Counted from the first letter of the stretch, positions 9,601-18,470 are shown. The stretch: 64,000 bases of DNA from Desulforhopalus sp. IMCC35007 (GCF_005116575.1 NZ_SWCN01000025.1:1-64000), one strand, 5' to 3'. Notes: generated by a model not told the origin, from the letters alone. Translations and numbers: made by a program.

Positions 9601-9996
9601 GACCTCAAAGACAGACGGATCTTCTTCAAGGTCACTCGGAAGTTGTCCCTTTGCTTCATCCACCTTGTCTTTGACGTCCTGAATTGCCTTGTCAATATCT
9701 GTTCCGGTAACAAACTCAACGTTGATTGATGAAAGGCCTTCAGAGCTGACTGACTTAATTGTTTTTATCCCATCTAAACCTTTGATTTTTTTCTCGATTT
9801 CTATGGTGATTGCCGTTTCTATGTCGGCGGGGGAGACCCCTCGATATTCCGTTGAGATAAAAACATTGGGAATGGTAATATCAGGATCACTTTCCCGGGG
9901 GAGGGTCTTGTAGCAGTAGACCCCGAAAATAATGAGCATGAAGGCGAGGACAACCACCGACACACTCTTTTTGACGGCGGTGTCGGAAACAATCAT
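6667..9996 (-). CDS. RND efflux permease (HAE-type, AcrB/MexF superfamily)
   Basis: A 1109-residue inner-membrane proton-driven pump with the usual RND plan: one N-terminal TM (VVVLAFMLIIFGVYCYKTLP), a large periplasmic loop, six TMs, a second loop and a final TM bundle. TM4 carries GMLVDNAIVIIEN, so one acidic relay residue is kept and the second (AcrB D408) is Asn, as in several non-AcrB RND subgroups. The start ATG overlaps the adaptor stop by 4 bp (ATGA), so translation is coupled. No outer-membrane channel gene lies in this operon. It may share the OprM-like channel at 62342 or another one. The substrate is unknown. Confidence 0.9.
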   Translation of the reverse strand: MIVSDTAVKKSVSVVVLAFMLIIFGVYCYKTLPRESDPDITIPNVFISTEYRGVSPADIETAITIEIEKKIKGLDGIKTIKSVSSEGLSSINVEFVTGTDIDKAIQDVKDKVDEAKGQLPSDLEEDPSVFEVNFSEMPIVIYSLSGTCGLPCLKDIADDLKDDIEGVAGVLEVEVTGGLEREIRIEVFTEKLAYYGLSIGSLQAAVKSENTNTSGGNINLGDGRFQLQVPGEFKTPEEIYGLVLTVHDGEPVYLKDVARVVDGFKEETSISRLDGREAVNITVKKRSGENIISISKAVDKIIDQDMISWPGGTDITKVLNKAKDIDIMVADLENNILSGLVLVLIVIFFAMGIRNAILVSMAIPFSMLLTFMVLSIMGITLNMVVLFSLTLALGMLVDNAIVIIENCYRFMEQGAGRTEAVMKATSEVAYPVIGSTLTTVAAFSPMMFWPGIMGEFMSYLPLTLIITLSSSLFVALVINPAIASMFMKVKQTGPASEKTMEEVTHAVEQPVQISGFLLKRYSALLRSALDKPLTVIVSSFCMLILMFQGWLLVVGLEKPVEFFPEIDPKGMYVNVDIPEGADLNYIDKVIRRIEFALAGQNKGDGNTTAETSLVQALAPKTYHNPDGREYTGPSDLQNISDIYMRGVVSSGGSSAFAANTPNHVGVRFLDLEDRKRSTHDTVADIRKRVKHLPGGKITIAMEEQGPPTGAPINIEIAGDNFAVLGTIAQQIKDILSQQPHVEDVRDDFVEGIPTVKVLIDRQKASLFGLTSDMVGFALKSAYNGLEVSSFRDGNDDYDITVQLAEKDRKMVDILHELMLPTPSGQMVPLSTIAKISFAGGLGDINRINNERVVTVKANVDETKVPGPVARAKAEEFLKKMHLPAGYKITFTGEFEFQQESQDFLSKAFMVALLLIFLILVSMFNSVGQPFIIMTSVILSLGGAFLGLALFKSPFGIIMTGVGVISLAGVVVNNAIVLIDYTNRLRTRGMELRDAVIAAGATRLRPVLLTAVTTILGLIPMITGVSFDFHKGVFSWVSESSQWWQSMAIVVVFGLVVATFLTLVVVPTLYYLFERVGSLYQRLSGKISTLYWKPFPLLAGIKGKEKTTEQ

Positions 9997-11141
9997 AGCC
10001 CCATGTCCTCCATACTGTTGAGGGTTTTAATGACGTTGATTTTTTGACCGTTCTCGACGTCCCTGTGTCCTTCCACCACCAGGTTTTCACCGACAGAGAG
10101 GCCATCAATCACCTGGACCATCCAGTTTTCCATGATTCCAAGAGACACATTTTTTTTGATGGAAAGCCCATTTTCCTCAACATAGACGTACTGCTCGTCG
10201 TTTCGTGAAATCACTGAATAAAAGGGAATGACGATACTGTTTTCATGGCGGTTTTTAACAATATCCGCACGCACAAACATGCCGGGGAGTATCTCGCCTT
10301 GTGAATTGTCTATTGCCAGTTCAAGGTTATAGAGTCGTGCTGTTGTGTCGGGTGCCGGAGAGAGGAAGTGGATTTTGCCCTGGACCTTTCGATCTTCAAG
10401 GGCCTGGACGGTAAGATTGACAGTTGTAAGTTTTCTGACCGCGGTTACATCGGATTCAGGGATTCCGATTACCGCTTTAACCCTGTCGATCTCAAGGATT
10501 TCTGCAATGGGGTCGCCCATGGCAAGCTGAAGGCCGACTTTTGCGTCAAGTCTTCTGATGATACCATCCATGGGCGAGGTGACGATGGTCCTGGAGAGCA
10601 TGAGTTTTGCATTATCATAGTCTGCCTTGGCGGTTTGCATTGCTGTTTTATTGGTGTCAAGCGTGGCAGTTGGAATAACCCCCTTTTCATAGATTTTCTT
10701 GTCACGCTCAAAATCGTTTCTGGCAAGTTTATAGGCCGCATCGGCCCGATCGAGAGCGATACGGTAGTCTGCATCTTCAATACGTGCCAGAACATCGCCC
10801 TTTTTCACATGACTGCCTTCTGTGACCATGACCTCGTCGATAGTACCGCCGATTTTTGCCATAAGCCTCAACCTGGTCCAGGGTTCTATTGCCCCGGGTA
10901 AGTTAATACGATCAGTAATGGTTTTCGGAGCAAGGGTTAACAGCACCGTATTGACCGGCGGCTTTTCAGGTTTAACCTCTTCAGCCTTTTTGGCGGCTAT
11001 TATTTTTGTCTGCTCGGTTATGGTGTCATACAGAACAAAAATCAAGGCTATCATGATGAGGAGGACAAATCGCGGTAGATTATTCCAGATAAAGTAGACA
11101 ATTTTGCCACGACTTGTATTGGGGGGAAGGGGTTTAGTCAT
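9993..11141 (-). CDS. RND periplasmic adaptor subunit (HlyD/MFP family)
   Basis: A 382-residue membrane-fusion protein linking the RND permease to an outer-membrane channel. An N-terminal anchor (FVLLIMIALIFVLYD, near residue 20) is followed by a lipoyl/barrel-sandwich half (ARIEDADYRIAL), an alpha-helical hairpin (residues about 130-175), the second lipoyl half (VTSPMDGIIRRL) and a beta-barrel/MP domain with EILPGMFVRADI. I chose the ATG at 11141, which overlaps the tetR stop in ATGACTAA and has AGGTAA upstream. A start 15 codons further up is possible but lies deeper in tetR. It is the middle gene of tetR-MFP-RND. Confidence 0.9.
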   Translation of the reverse strand: MTKPLPPNTSRGKIVYFIWNNLPRFVLLIMIALIFVLYDTITEQTKIIAAKKAEEVKPEKPPVNTVLLTLAPKTITDRINLPGAIEPWTRLRLMAKIGGTIDEVMVTEGSHVKKGDVLARIEDADYRIALDRADAAYKLARNDFERDKKIYEKGVIPTATLDTNKTAMQTAKADYDNAKLMLSRTIVTSPMDGIIRRLDAKVGLQLAMGDPIAEILEIDRVKAVIGIPESDVTAVRKLTTVNLTVQALEDRKVQGKIHFLSPAPDTTARLYNLELAIDNSQGEILPGMFVRADIVKNRHENSIVIPFYSVISRNDEQYVYVEENGLSIKKNVSLGIMENWMVQVIDGLSVGENLVVEGHRDVENGQKINVIKTLNSMEDMGL

Positions 11142-11766
11142 TGTTATTACCTGTCGTATGATTTTGTGACACGGGCCGCAATCCATCGAGTGTCTGCTTG
11201 AAAAGGGTTTTCATGGCGTCTTGTATAGCAGATTTCTCAATCCTTCCACTGTACCATGCCGATATTACGAGTATATAAAGGCTGTAGAAATGGGCACAAA
11301 GATAGAGATGTTCGATGTCTTCTCTTAATTCCCCTCGCTGCTGCCCTTTTTCGAGGATGGGAAAAAGAATTTCAAAATATTTTTCGTCAAAATCAGAGGC
11401 ATTATTTCTCCCCATATTGTCGGGAAACAGGGTTTCTCGTAAATAGAGTCTGCCGAACTCGGGGTTTTGGGTCACATGGTCAAATTCGGTCATAAAGATG
11501 ATCAGCATCTGTTCAAGAACCGAGGATTGTTCGTTTGACTGGGCAACAAGCTGATGGTGAATTTTTTCCAGCTCATATTCGCAGAATCCTTTTATGATCG
11601 ATTTTTTACTGTCAAAGTAGCTGTATATGGTCCCTTTGCCAACGCCTGCATTTTGTGCTATCTGCTCGATGGAGGTGTTGTCGTACCCTTTTTTATTGAA
11701 AAGAGAAATCGCGGCATGAAGGATTGCTCTTTTGGTTTTTTTCTTTTTCTCTTCCCGTATGGACAT
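11134..11766 (-). CDS. TetR/AcrR-family regulator of the adjacent RND operon
   Basis: A 210-residue repressor. The N-terminal helix-turn-helix reads AILHAAISLFNKKGYDNTSIEQIAQNAGVGKGTIYSYF, quoted here as its ends AILHAAISLF and GVGKGTIYSYF; the C-terminal part is the ligand-binding/dimer domain. The ATG at 11766 is favoured because GGAGA sits 8-9 bases upstream; an in-frame ATG at 11799 would overlap the operator palindrome. It is first in the operon and overlaps the adaptor gene by 8 bp, so it is probably autoregulated together with the pump. The effector is unknown. Confidence 0.88.
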   Translation of the reverse strand: MSIREEKKKKTKRAILHAAISLFNKKGYDNTSIEQIAQNAGVGKGTIYSYFDSKKSIIKGFCEYELEKIHHQLVAQSNEQSSVLEQMLIIFMTEFDHVTQNPEFGRLYLRETLFPDNMGRNNASDFDEKYFEILFPILEKGQQRGELREDIEHLYLCAHFYSLYILVISAWYSGRIEKSAIQDAMKTLFKQTLDGLRPVSQNHTTGNNND

Positions 11767-11785
11767 GGATGAATCTCCGTTAAAA

Positions 11786-11851
11786 TTGACTGCAGTCAAA
11801 ATGTATAATTATAAATGAACAGGTGGACAAGAAAAAAGTGACTGTGGTCGA
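11786..11851. promoter_or_regulatory. Two operator-like dyads upstream of tetR-MFP-RND
   Basis: A perfect 14-bp palindrome TTGACTGCAGTCAA (11786-11799) lies 19 bp before the tetR start. A related imperfect copy, GTGACTGTGGTCGA, is at 11838-11851, 52 bp away on the same face. Both share TGACTG..GTC. Position and symmetry fit binding sites for the adjacent TetR protein. The sequence between them is AT-rich (TATAATTATAAATG) and could hold the promoter. Confidence 0.6.
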
Positions 11852-12007
11852 AAATGTTTTAAGGTTGAGGCCACGGCAGCCCTGGGAGGTAGACAGGAAA
11901 ATTACCGCAAAAATGGTAGAAATATCTGTTGTGGTGTCTTATGGTTGCATGCGAAAAGAAAATAGCGGGTAGTTTTCTGGGATAATCTAAATACAAAGGT
12001 CGTGTTG

Positions 12008-12757
12008 ATGGAAGCGCAGGCGGAGATTAGTCAATTGTTGTCACAGGTAGCGGAGTTACTCCCGTTTGGATATGCTTTTGGGGCGGGTATGGTGTCGGCT
12101 GTGAACCCCTGCGGTTTTGCCATGCTGCCGGTCTATCTGACCCTTTATCTTGGTGCTGAAGACGATAATTTCAGAAGTCGATCCTTGTGGTATAGATTGT
12201 TCAAATCGTTCTGGATTGCGCTTGTCGTGACCGCCGGTTTTGGTTTACTTTTCGGTCTTGTGGGCATTGTTGTTTCTGCTGGGGGCTCCTTTCTTATGGG
12301 AGTTATGCCCTGGCTTGCTGTCATAGTAGGTGGTGGTCTGCTATTGCTTGGTGTCTGGATTTTTCTTGGGAATACCGTTGCCTTTCACTCTATTGCCCAT
12401 CTGGCAGGAAAAATCGGTGATCCACGCCAGATGTCCGTTTTTGGTTTTTTCCTGTTTGGCCTTGCCTTTGGTGCAACCTCGCTGAGCTGCACTCTGCCAA
12501 TTTTCCTCATGGTTGTCGGCAGTTCAGTTGCGGCCGGAGATTTTGCCGGTGGCCTGTTGCACTTTGTAAGCTATGTCCTTGGCATGGGCGCTATCATGCA
12601 GCTTCTGACTTTTGGCATTGCAGTGGTGAAAGAGGGAGTTGTTGTTGGCGCGCTCAGGAAGTTTCTACCTTATGTGCAGAAAATATCTGCCCTTTTCCTC
12701 ATTGTCGCAGGGGGCTATATCGTCTATTACTGGCTCTCAAGCGGCTTGCTGTTTTGA
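12008..12757 (+). CDS. CcdA/DsbD-like membrane thiol-disulfide transporter
   Basis: A 249-residue integral membrane protein with about six TM helices. It belongs to the CcdA/DsbD-beta superfamily, which moves reducing equivalents from cytosolic thioredoxin to periplasmic partners. The two redox cysteines are C35 in SAVNPCGFAMLP (TM1) and C161 in ATSLSCTLPIF (TM4), the expected pair. The ATG at 12008 has AAAGG seven bases upstream; the GTG at 12002 would sit almost on top of it. No thioredoxin-like partner or cytochrome gene is adjacent, so the target (cytochrome c maturation, other periplasmic thiols) is open. It diverges from the tetR operon. Confidence 0.9.
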   Translation: MEAQAEISQLLSQVAELLPFGYAFGAGMVSAVNPCGFAMLPVYLTLYLGAEDDNFRSRSLWYRLFKSFWIALVVTAGFGLLFGLVGIVVSAGGSFLMGVMPWLAVIVGGGLLLLGVWIFLGNTVAFHSIAHLAGKIGDPRQMSVFGFFLFGLAFGATSLSCTLPIFLMVVGSSVAAGDFAGGLLHFVSYVLGMGAIMQLLTFGIAVVKEGVVVGALRKFLPYVQKISALFLIVAGGYIVYYWLSSGLLF

Positions 12758-12816
12758 ATCATCTGTAAAGGTATACAGGCAGTAGATGGATTACGAGAAC
12801 TGACAGGAGAGATCAG

Positions 12817-14007
12817 TCAGGTTATGTCTATTGCGAACCAGAATGTAGTCCCGAGCTCAGGGACGGAACTGAAGGCAACGGTACCACCGAGTATCTGTTC
12901 TCCAAAATATTTCATCGAGTAGGTACCAAGGCCTCGACCTGAGTTGTTCTTCGTGGTGAAATTTCTCTCAAAAATTCTATTGGTAACTTTTTCGTCTATA
13001 ACGCTCATATTCCAGACCTTGAATGTGAGAATAGCACCTGTTTTTTCAAACCAGGTCTTTACTTCATCACCGTCTTTTGTGGCCTCCAGCGCATTTAACA
13101 GCATGTTGTGAAGAATACGCCAAAGCAGGGAGTAGTCTGTTGTGAAATCAACGTTTTCTGCCGGACACAGGGAATAGTTGATTTTCCTGCTTTTTGTTAA
13201 TGGGTGGTTTGCAAAAAACAGCTGCATATCGCGGATGATATCGCGTGTGGAAACTCTTCTTAAAACTGGCTGATAACGGGTCGCGTTGTGTTGAGACAGA
13301 CATCGCTGAATTGCGATTTCATCCTGTAGCATCAATGAAGCCTGGTGAATGGTCTTGGCAAGTGGTGAAGTGTTGGTTGCAATTAAAAGCTCGCTGGCCC
13401 CGACCAGTATTTGCAGCATATTGCTCACATCATGGAAAAATGTTCTCTCTAGAGCGGTTCTTTGTTGGTCTGCTGTTTTGTCCTGCAAAAAAAGTAGAAT
13501 GAAAAGTTTGTTGTTGAGCCTGAGAGGGGAGGCTTTCACCGAAAAGAAAAGATCGGTACTGTGACCGTGGAGTTTGGTTGAAATAGAGCAGGTGCGTTCC
13601 TCAGAACAGCCATGTTCAAGTGCTGAAACTATTGCAACAGCAGCCCCGCAACTCGAACAATATTTTGAGGTTCCACAGCCTGCTGATTCGGCGCTGGCAT
13701 GAATGCAGTGAACAGCTTCACCGGGACGTAGTCCAAACACTTCATGTGCATCTTTTATTCCGAGGACTTTTAAAAAAGCATCGTTGAGTGAAATAATCTG
13801 ACGGTTTTCATCGAGTATAGCGAGCAGGCCACTTACAGACTGGAGCATTTCTGAGATAACAGCGTTATGACTGGCCATATCAATCTCAACAAGCAACTCC
13901 TGTTGAGAAGTGCGCTCAGGTGATGCGAAGTGAGTGTGCATGAACTGTTGGGTCACCAGTAAAATAGAATGAAAATACAGAGCCAGCAAGGCCTGTTTAT
14001 ACTGCAC
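12817..14007 (-). CDS. PAS-domain sensor histidine kinase with cysteine-rich PAS region
   Basis: A 396-residue orphan kinase. A PAS domain (about 48-175) carries an unusual cysteine cluster: C101, C111, C117, C120 (CGTSKYCSSC), C134 and C140. It is followed by an H-box with LERTFFHDVSN (phospho-acceptor H192), a dimerisation segment, and an HATPase_c domain with N-box NMLLNALEAT and G-box GRGLGTYS. No obvious TM helix, so probably cytosolic. Six cysteines suggest metal, Fe-S or redox sensing, which is inference. No response regulator gene is adjacent. It converges on the CcdA gene with only 59 bp between stops. Confidence 0.85.
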   Translation of the reverse strand: MQYKQALLALYFHSILLVTQQFMHTHFASPERTSQQELLVEIDMASHNAVISEMLQSVSGLLAILDENRQIISLNDAFLKVLGIKDAHEVFGLRPGEAVHCIHASAESAGCGTSKYCSSCGAAVAIVSALEHGCSEERTCSISTKLHGHSTDLFFSVKASPLRLNNKLFILLFLQDKTADQQRTALERTFFHDVSNMLQILVGASELLIATNTSPLAKTIHQASLMLQDEIAIQRCLSQHNATRYQPVLRRVSTRDIIRDMQLFFANHPLTKSRKINYSLCPAENVDFTTDYSLLWRILHNMLLNALEATKDGDEVKTWFEKTGAILTFKVWNMSVIDEKVTNRIFERNFTTKNNSGRGLGTYSMKYFGEQILGGTVAFSSVPELGTTFWFAIDIT

Positions 14008-14184
14008 CTATTTGTAATATCTACTGCAGATTATGTGCAAATGCAAATAAAATTCACCAGCATGTTCGTCCGCATAATTAATGTTATCCGTATAATATGA
14101 CGTTATTTTATGTGGCCGTATCCATAGAATGGGGCAAGTCATCATCTTGTGCGGGAAAGAGGCGGAGTGGAATTGCACCTGCTA

Positions 14185-15096
14185 TTATTGTGCAGCCTCA
14201 CCAAGAAGCCAATGGCGAAAGGCTGCTATTCGCGGAGCATTGGTATCCTCGTGCATAGTGACAATACAATAGGACTGATCAGCAAGTAATGTTGTGCCGA
14301 TTGGGGCGACCAGGTGGCCTGCCTCGATATCCAATTGAACCAACCGGTTTCGGCCAAGGGCAACACCTATTCCTTCAGTTGCGGCAATAACCGCTGCAAT
14401 ATTCTGATCGAAACTGATCCCAGCTTGAACGACTAAATCAGTGAGTTTCATCTGCTCCGCCCAGAGTTTCCACTCGGAATAGTACTGTGCGTGAGGCCAT
14501 GGCTGGCTGTCGTGCAACAGCAGGCAGTGCTGCAGGGCTCCCGGATTTTTCCACAGGGAGAATTGGTCGGCATACTGTCTCGAGCAGACCGGGAAAAAAT
14601 ACTCGTTCATGAGAAAGGTTACATTTAAATCAGGGTAGGTTCCCTTTCCGTAATAAATGGCAAGGTCGACGTGTTCTTTTTCAAAATCCACAAGATCATT
14701 ACGACAGCGAAAATGTATCGTAATTCCGGGGTTTTTTTCGGTAAAGCTCTTCAGCCGGGGAGCAAGCCATTTACTCGCGAAGGTTGGAGGGCATGAAATG
14801 TTAAGGCTTCCTGTAAGTTCTTTGCTTTTTATACTTTCAACTTCATCATTTATTTCGGTGAGAGAGCCGTGAACTGTGACAAGCAGGCGCTCGCCTTTCT
14901 CCGTGAGCATAATGCGTCGTGTGAGTCGATGAAAAAGCGAAAAACCGAGAATATTCTCGAGTTTTCTAATATTTTGACTTATGGCTCCCTGGGTAATGCA
15001 GAGTTCTTCTGCTGCCTTGGAAAAGCTTTGATGCTTTGCCGTACAGATAAAAATAGGCAAAAGAGGAAGCGCCTGGCGGAGAGCAAATTGGTCCAT
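14185..15096 (-). CDS. LysR-family regulator, probable activator of D-serine dehydratase (DsdC-like)
   Basis: A 303-residue LysR transcription factor. The winged HTH covers residues about 10-65 (SFSKAAEELCITQGAISQNIRKLE in short form SFSKAAEEL...TQGAISQNI), and the periplasmic-binding-protein-like effector domain fills the rest; it is GcvA/DsdC-like. It starts at an ATG with AGAAGGAC upstream and diverges from dsdA across a 185-bp gap. That is the classic arrangement in which a LysR protein activates the opposite gene and represses itself. The link to D-serine is inferred from the neighbour, not from the protein. Confidence 0.82.
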   Translation of the reverse strand: MDQFALRQALPLLPIFICTAKHQSFSKAAEELCITQGAISQNIRKLENILGFSLFHRLTRRIMLTEKGERLLVTVHGSLTEINDEVESIKSKELTGSLNISCPPTFASKWLAPRLKSFTEKNPGITIHFRCRNDLVDFEKEHVDLAIYYGKGTYPDLNVTFLMNEYFFPVCSRQYADQFSLWKNPGALQHCLLLHDSQPWPHAQYYSEWKLWAEQMKLTDLVVQAGISFDQNIAAVIAATEGIGVALGRNRLVQLDIEAGHLVAPIGTTLLADQSYCIVTMHEDTNAPRIAAFRHWLLGEAAQ

Positions 15097-15281
15097 AGAT
15101 TAGTCCTTCTAATGTATCGATTTGTATTTTTCGTTTGCCGATGTTTCTCTACAATGCTAGATAGACGTTGTATACATAAATTGTTTTCTATCCTGAAAAT
15201 GTAAATGAAGCTGCCGGCAGAATAAAGCTATTTCTTGTTAGTGTACATTTTATAGCGCCGTTCACTATCTGAGACAGATGA

Positions 15282-16631
15282 ATGGGGAATAGTATTCAAG
15301 ATAAGACTGTTAAAAAGTGGGTACAAGAGCAGCCGATCCTGGAGGATGTTGCTGCCCTGCGACCTGTCTTTTGGCTCAATCAAGGGCTACAACCCTTTAC
15401 TGCGATTGAGCAATATCTTGCGTTTACTCTTGAAGATGTACGAGATGCTGCGTTGCGGTTAGAGCGCTTTCGCCCCTATCTGATCCAGGCGTTTCCTGAG
15501 ACCATGACGGCAGCGGGAAAAATCGAATCTCCCCTGCGGCACATACCTGCCTTTCAGCATGAGGTATCAGGGAGGGGGGCGACTGTATTTGGGGATCTGT
15601 TTATTAAACTTGACAGCCATTTGCCTATTTCAGGTTCAATTAAGGCAAGAGGTGGTATATATGAAATACTCAAGCTTGCCGAAAATATTGCCGTTGAAAA
15701 AGGTTTGCTGGAGCTGACCGGCAACTATGAGGCCTTTCATTCCAGAGCTTTTGGAGAAGTATTCAGTCAATATTCAATTGTAGTTGGCTCCACAGGTAAT
15801 TTAGGTCTGAGTATTGGTATTATAGGTAAAAAACTCGGCTTTAATGTTACAGTTCACATGTCGGCGGATGCCAGGCGGTGGAAAAAAGAGATGTTAAGGT
15901 CTCTTGGGGTATGTGTGGTCGAGCACAAGGCCGATTACAGTGTCGCAGTCTCCGTGGCGAGAAAAGAAGCTGGAGCTCAGCCATTTTGTCATTTTGTTGA
16001 TGATGAAAAGTCCAGAGACCTTTTTTTAGGTTACGCGGTGGCAGGTGAAAGATTGAAAAATCAACTTGTTGCCCGGCATATTATCATTGATGAAGCGCAT
16101 CCTCTCTTTGTTTATCTCCCCTGTGGGGTTGGCGGGGGACCCGGAGGGGTTGCCTTTGGTTTGAAACTTGCTTTTGGCGACAATGTTTACTGCTTTTTCG
16201 GGGAGCCTACGCAGGCGCCGGCTATGTTGCTGGGCCTCGTTACAGGGCTGCATGATGGGGTTTCCGCAACGGAGTTTGGTATCGAAAACACAACAGCGGC
16301 AGATGGGTTGGCGGTGAGCAGACCTTCAGGGCTTGTCAGTAGGACAATGCAGTATCTGCTTTCCGGTGCCTTCACTGTAGCAGACGATGAGATGTACCGC
16401 CTGCTTGCCCTGCTCTCAGAAACAGAGAATATCCGCCTTGAGCCTTCTGGGGTTGTTGGGGGGGCAGGTTATCTCAGAATTCCACAAATTTTTGACCTCT
16501 TACCGGTTCGCTGTAAGCAAGAGAACGTGACCCACCTTATCTGGGCCACTGGTGGCAGCATGGTACCGGATGCCGTTTGGCAGCAATATTTTACCAAAGG
16601 TAAAGAAATAATAGAGAATGAGTGTATGTAA
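15282..16631 (+). CDS. dsdA: D-serine ammonia-lyase (dehydratase)
   Basis: A 449-residue PLP enzyme converting D-serine (and slowly D-threonine) to pyruvate and ammonia in the cytosol. The PLP lysine is K121 in PISGSIKARGG. The phosphate/glycine loop reads GSTGNLGLSIG, and LPCGVGGGPGGVAFGL is a DsdA hallmark. Length matches E. coli DsdA (442). The ATG at 15282 was used because the ATG four bases upstream is out of frame and hits a stop. It is probably cotranscribed with the AGCS symporter 93 bp downstream, giving uptake and catabolism of a small neutral amino acid. Confidence 0.94.
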   Translation: MGNSIQDKTVKKWVQEQPILEDVAALRPVFWLNQGLQPFTAIEQYLAFTLEDVRDAALRLERFRPYLIQAFPETMTAAGKIESPLRHIPAFQHEVSGRGATVFGDLFIKLDSHLPISGSIKARGGIYEILKLAENIAVEKGLLELTGNYEAFHSRAFGEVFSQYSIVVGSTGNLGLSIGIIGKKLGFNVTVHMSADARRWKKEMLRSLGVCVVEHKADYSVAVSVARKEAGAQPFCHFVDDEKSRDLFLGYAVAGERLKNQLVARHIIIDEAHPLFVYLPCGVGGGPGGVAFGLKLAFGDNVYCFFGEPTQAPAMLLGLVTGLHDGVSATEFGIENTTAADGLAVSRPSGLVSRTMQYLLSGAFTVADDEMYRLLALLSETENIRLEPSGVVGGAGYLRIPQIFDLLPVRCKQENVTHLIWATGGSMVPDAVWQQYFTKGKEIIENECM

Positions 16632-16724
16632 CCCTTAGGCCGGACTGCAGGCTGGAGGTTAGTTTAAGAGAGTGTCCTTAATCCATTGAGGGCATAGGCG
16701 ACAATCAATATTCCAGGAGGATTT

Positions 16725-18059
16725 ATGGAGACGTTAGATGCAATTGTGAGCAAAATAAATGCGTTTGCTTGGGGACCACCGATGCTTATTCTGCTCGTTG
16801 GTACAGGTTTTTGGCTGACTATTAATCTACGAGGTTTACAGTTTACAAAACTTGGACACGCTCTCTATCTTGCCTTGGTGAAACGCAGAGAAGAAGGGGA
16901 TGAGCCTGGCGATATTACTCACTTTCAGGCATTGATGACGGCGCTTGCTGCAACGGTTGGTACCGGTAACATCGCGGGTGTTGCAACGGCTATTGCCATT
17001 GGTGGCCCTGGCGCTCTGTTCTGGATGTGGATTACAGGACTTGTTGGCATGGCAACCAAATATGCCGAGGCCATTCTGGCCGTTAAATATCGGGAAGTCG
17101 ATGCGAACGGCGAGATGTGCGGTGGACCGATGTATTATATTTCCAAAGGTCTGAACATGCCTTGGCTCGGTACTGTCTTTGCGGTATTTGCCTCTGTTGC
17201 AGCTTTTGGTATTGGTAATATGGTTCAGGCCAACTCTGTGGCCGATGCGGTTGAAGCAACCTTCCACGTGCCATTCTGGGCTACCGGTGCCGTTCTTATG
17301 GTTCTTTCCGCCATCGTGATTCTCGGTGGAATTAAATCGATTGCAAAAGTGACCAGTCTTCTCGTACCAGTAATGATCGTTTTCTATGTAATTTCTGCCT
17401 GTTATATTATTTTTTCAAACATTGCAGAAGTACCGGCGGCGTTAATGTTCATTGTTAAACAGGCATTTAACCCAACTGCTGCTGTGGGTGGTTTTGCCGG
17501 CGCGACAATCATGATGGCTATTCGGTTTGGTGTTGCCCGTGGTGTTTTTTCCAACGAGTCCGGTCTTGGTAGTGCACCTATCGCCGCTGCCGCAGCTCAA
17601 ACCAAACACCCAACCACCCAGGCTCTGGTGTCCATGACCCAGACTTTTATTGATACAATTGTTGTCTGTACCATGACAGGCTTAGTCTTGATTCTTACCG
17701 GCACCTGGTCTAATGGCCAGACGGGTGCAGAGCTTACGACAACGGCATTTCAGGCAGGTATGCCAGGTGGAGCTTATATCGTTACCATTGGTATCATTTT
17801 ATTTGCCTATTCCACTATTCTCGGCTGGTGCTACTATGGTGAGAAATCCATCGAGTATCTCTTCGGTGTTAAATCTGTTTTACCGTACCGGGTTGTATTT
17901 GTTATCTTTATTGGTGTTGGTGCGGTGGCGAAACTGAGCCTGGTCTGGAATATTTCAGATACCCTCAACGGCCTCATGGCAATACCAAACCTTATTGGTT
18001 TGATCATGCTGACTCCAGTCGTGGTTTCTGAAACCAAAAAATATTTTGATAATAAATAG
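16725..18059 (+). CDS. Sodium:alanine/serine/glycine symporter (AGCS family)
   Basis: A 444-residue inner-membrane carrier with about 10-11 TM helices. AGCS signatures are [10 protein letters not shown] (about 127-136), the loop [22 protein letters not shown], cited by its ends GTGNIAGV and GGPGALFW, and [16 protein letters not shown]. These proteins couple Na+ entry to alanine, glycine or D-amino acids. Placement behind dsdA suggests D-serine or D-alanine as substrate. AGGAGG stands 6 bases before the ATG. A strong terminator closes the unit. Confidence 0.92.
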   Translation: METLDAIVSKINAFAWGPPMLILLVGTGFWLTINLRGLQFTKLGHALYLALVKRREEGDEPGDITHFQALMTALAATVGTGNIAGVATAIAIGGPGALFWMWITGLVGMATKYAEAILAVKYREVDANGEMCGGPMYYISKGLNMPWLGTVFAVFASVAAFGIGNMVQANSVADAVEATFHVPFWATGAVLMVLSAIVILGGIKSIAKVTSLLVPVMIVFYVISACYIIFSNIAEVPAALMFIVKQAFNPTAAVGGFAGATIMMAIRFGVARGVFSNESGLGSAPIAAAAAQTKHPTTQALVSMTQTFIDTIVVCTMTGLVLILTGTWSNGQTGAELTTTAFQAGMPGGAYIVTIGIILFAYSTILGWCYYGEKSIEYLFGVKSVLPYRVVFVIFIGVGAVAKLSLVWNISDTLNGLMAIPNLIGLIMLTPVVVSETKKYFDNK

Positions 18060-18090
18060 TATTGGTTCGCTTTAATCTGTTCTGAATATG

Positions 18091-18130
18091 AGAGGGCCTT
18101 CTTCACCCAGTGAAGAAGGCCTCTTTTTTT
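18091..18130 (+). terminator. Rho-independent terminator of the dsdA-symporter unit
   Basis: The stem AGAGGGCCTTCTTCAC / GTGAAGAAGGCCTCT has one bulged G and a tight loop, and runs into seven T (18124-18130). It ends about 30 bp after the symporter stop. Confidence 0.93.
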
Positions 18131-18200
18131 GCCGGGGAGACAATCCGCCTGATCACTGGATGTGGGCTAAGAATGTACTTATGTGGAGTTTGGGCTGGTC

Positions 18201-18470
18201 CTAATGACGATACTTCTCCAGCTTTTTGGTAAGATTGGCAACCTGACTTGATTTTTCACAATTTGAGCCCGACTTGGGGTTGCATTCAAGCAGGATTCCC
18301 ATAACTCTATCTGCAGCACTGTAGCAGCCTGCATCTTCCAGCCTTGAGAGGATACTTGACATCAGCCGGCTGAATTCCTGGCACTGGGCATAGTCTGCTG
18401 TGGCGCGCTGGTGTAACGAAATCGCTTTTTCCAGGTCTTGTTTTACATCCTCAGGTATTATTTCGGCCAT
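18201..18470 (-). CDS. Small hypothetical helical protein
   Basis: An 89-residue soluble protein I do not recognise. It is predicted almost wholly helical by inspection and has four scattered cysteines (YAQCQEF, DAGCYSA, LLECNPK, SNCEK) without a metal-knuckle spacing. No good ribosome site precedes the ATG, although TATAAT stands about 20 bp upstream. It stands alone between the symporter terminator and a divergent small zinc-ribbon gene. Coding character looks real, but the assignment is tentative. Confidence 0.5.
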   Translation of the reverse strand: MAEIIPEDVKQDLEKAISLHQRATADYAQCQEFSRLMSSILSRLEDAGCYSAADRVMGILLECNPKSGSNCEKSSQVANLTKKLEKYRH

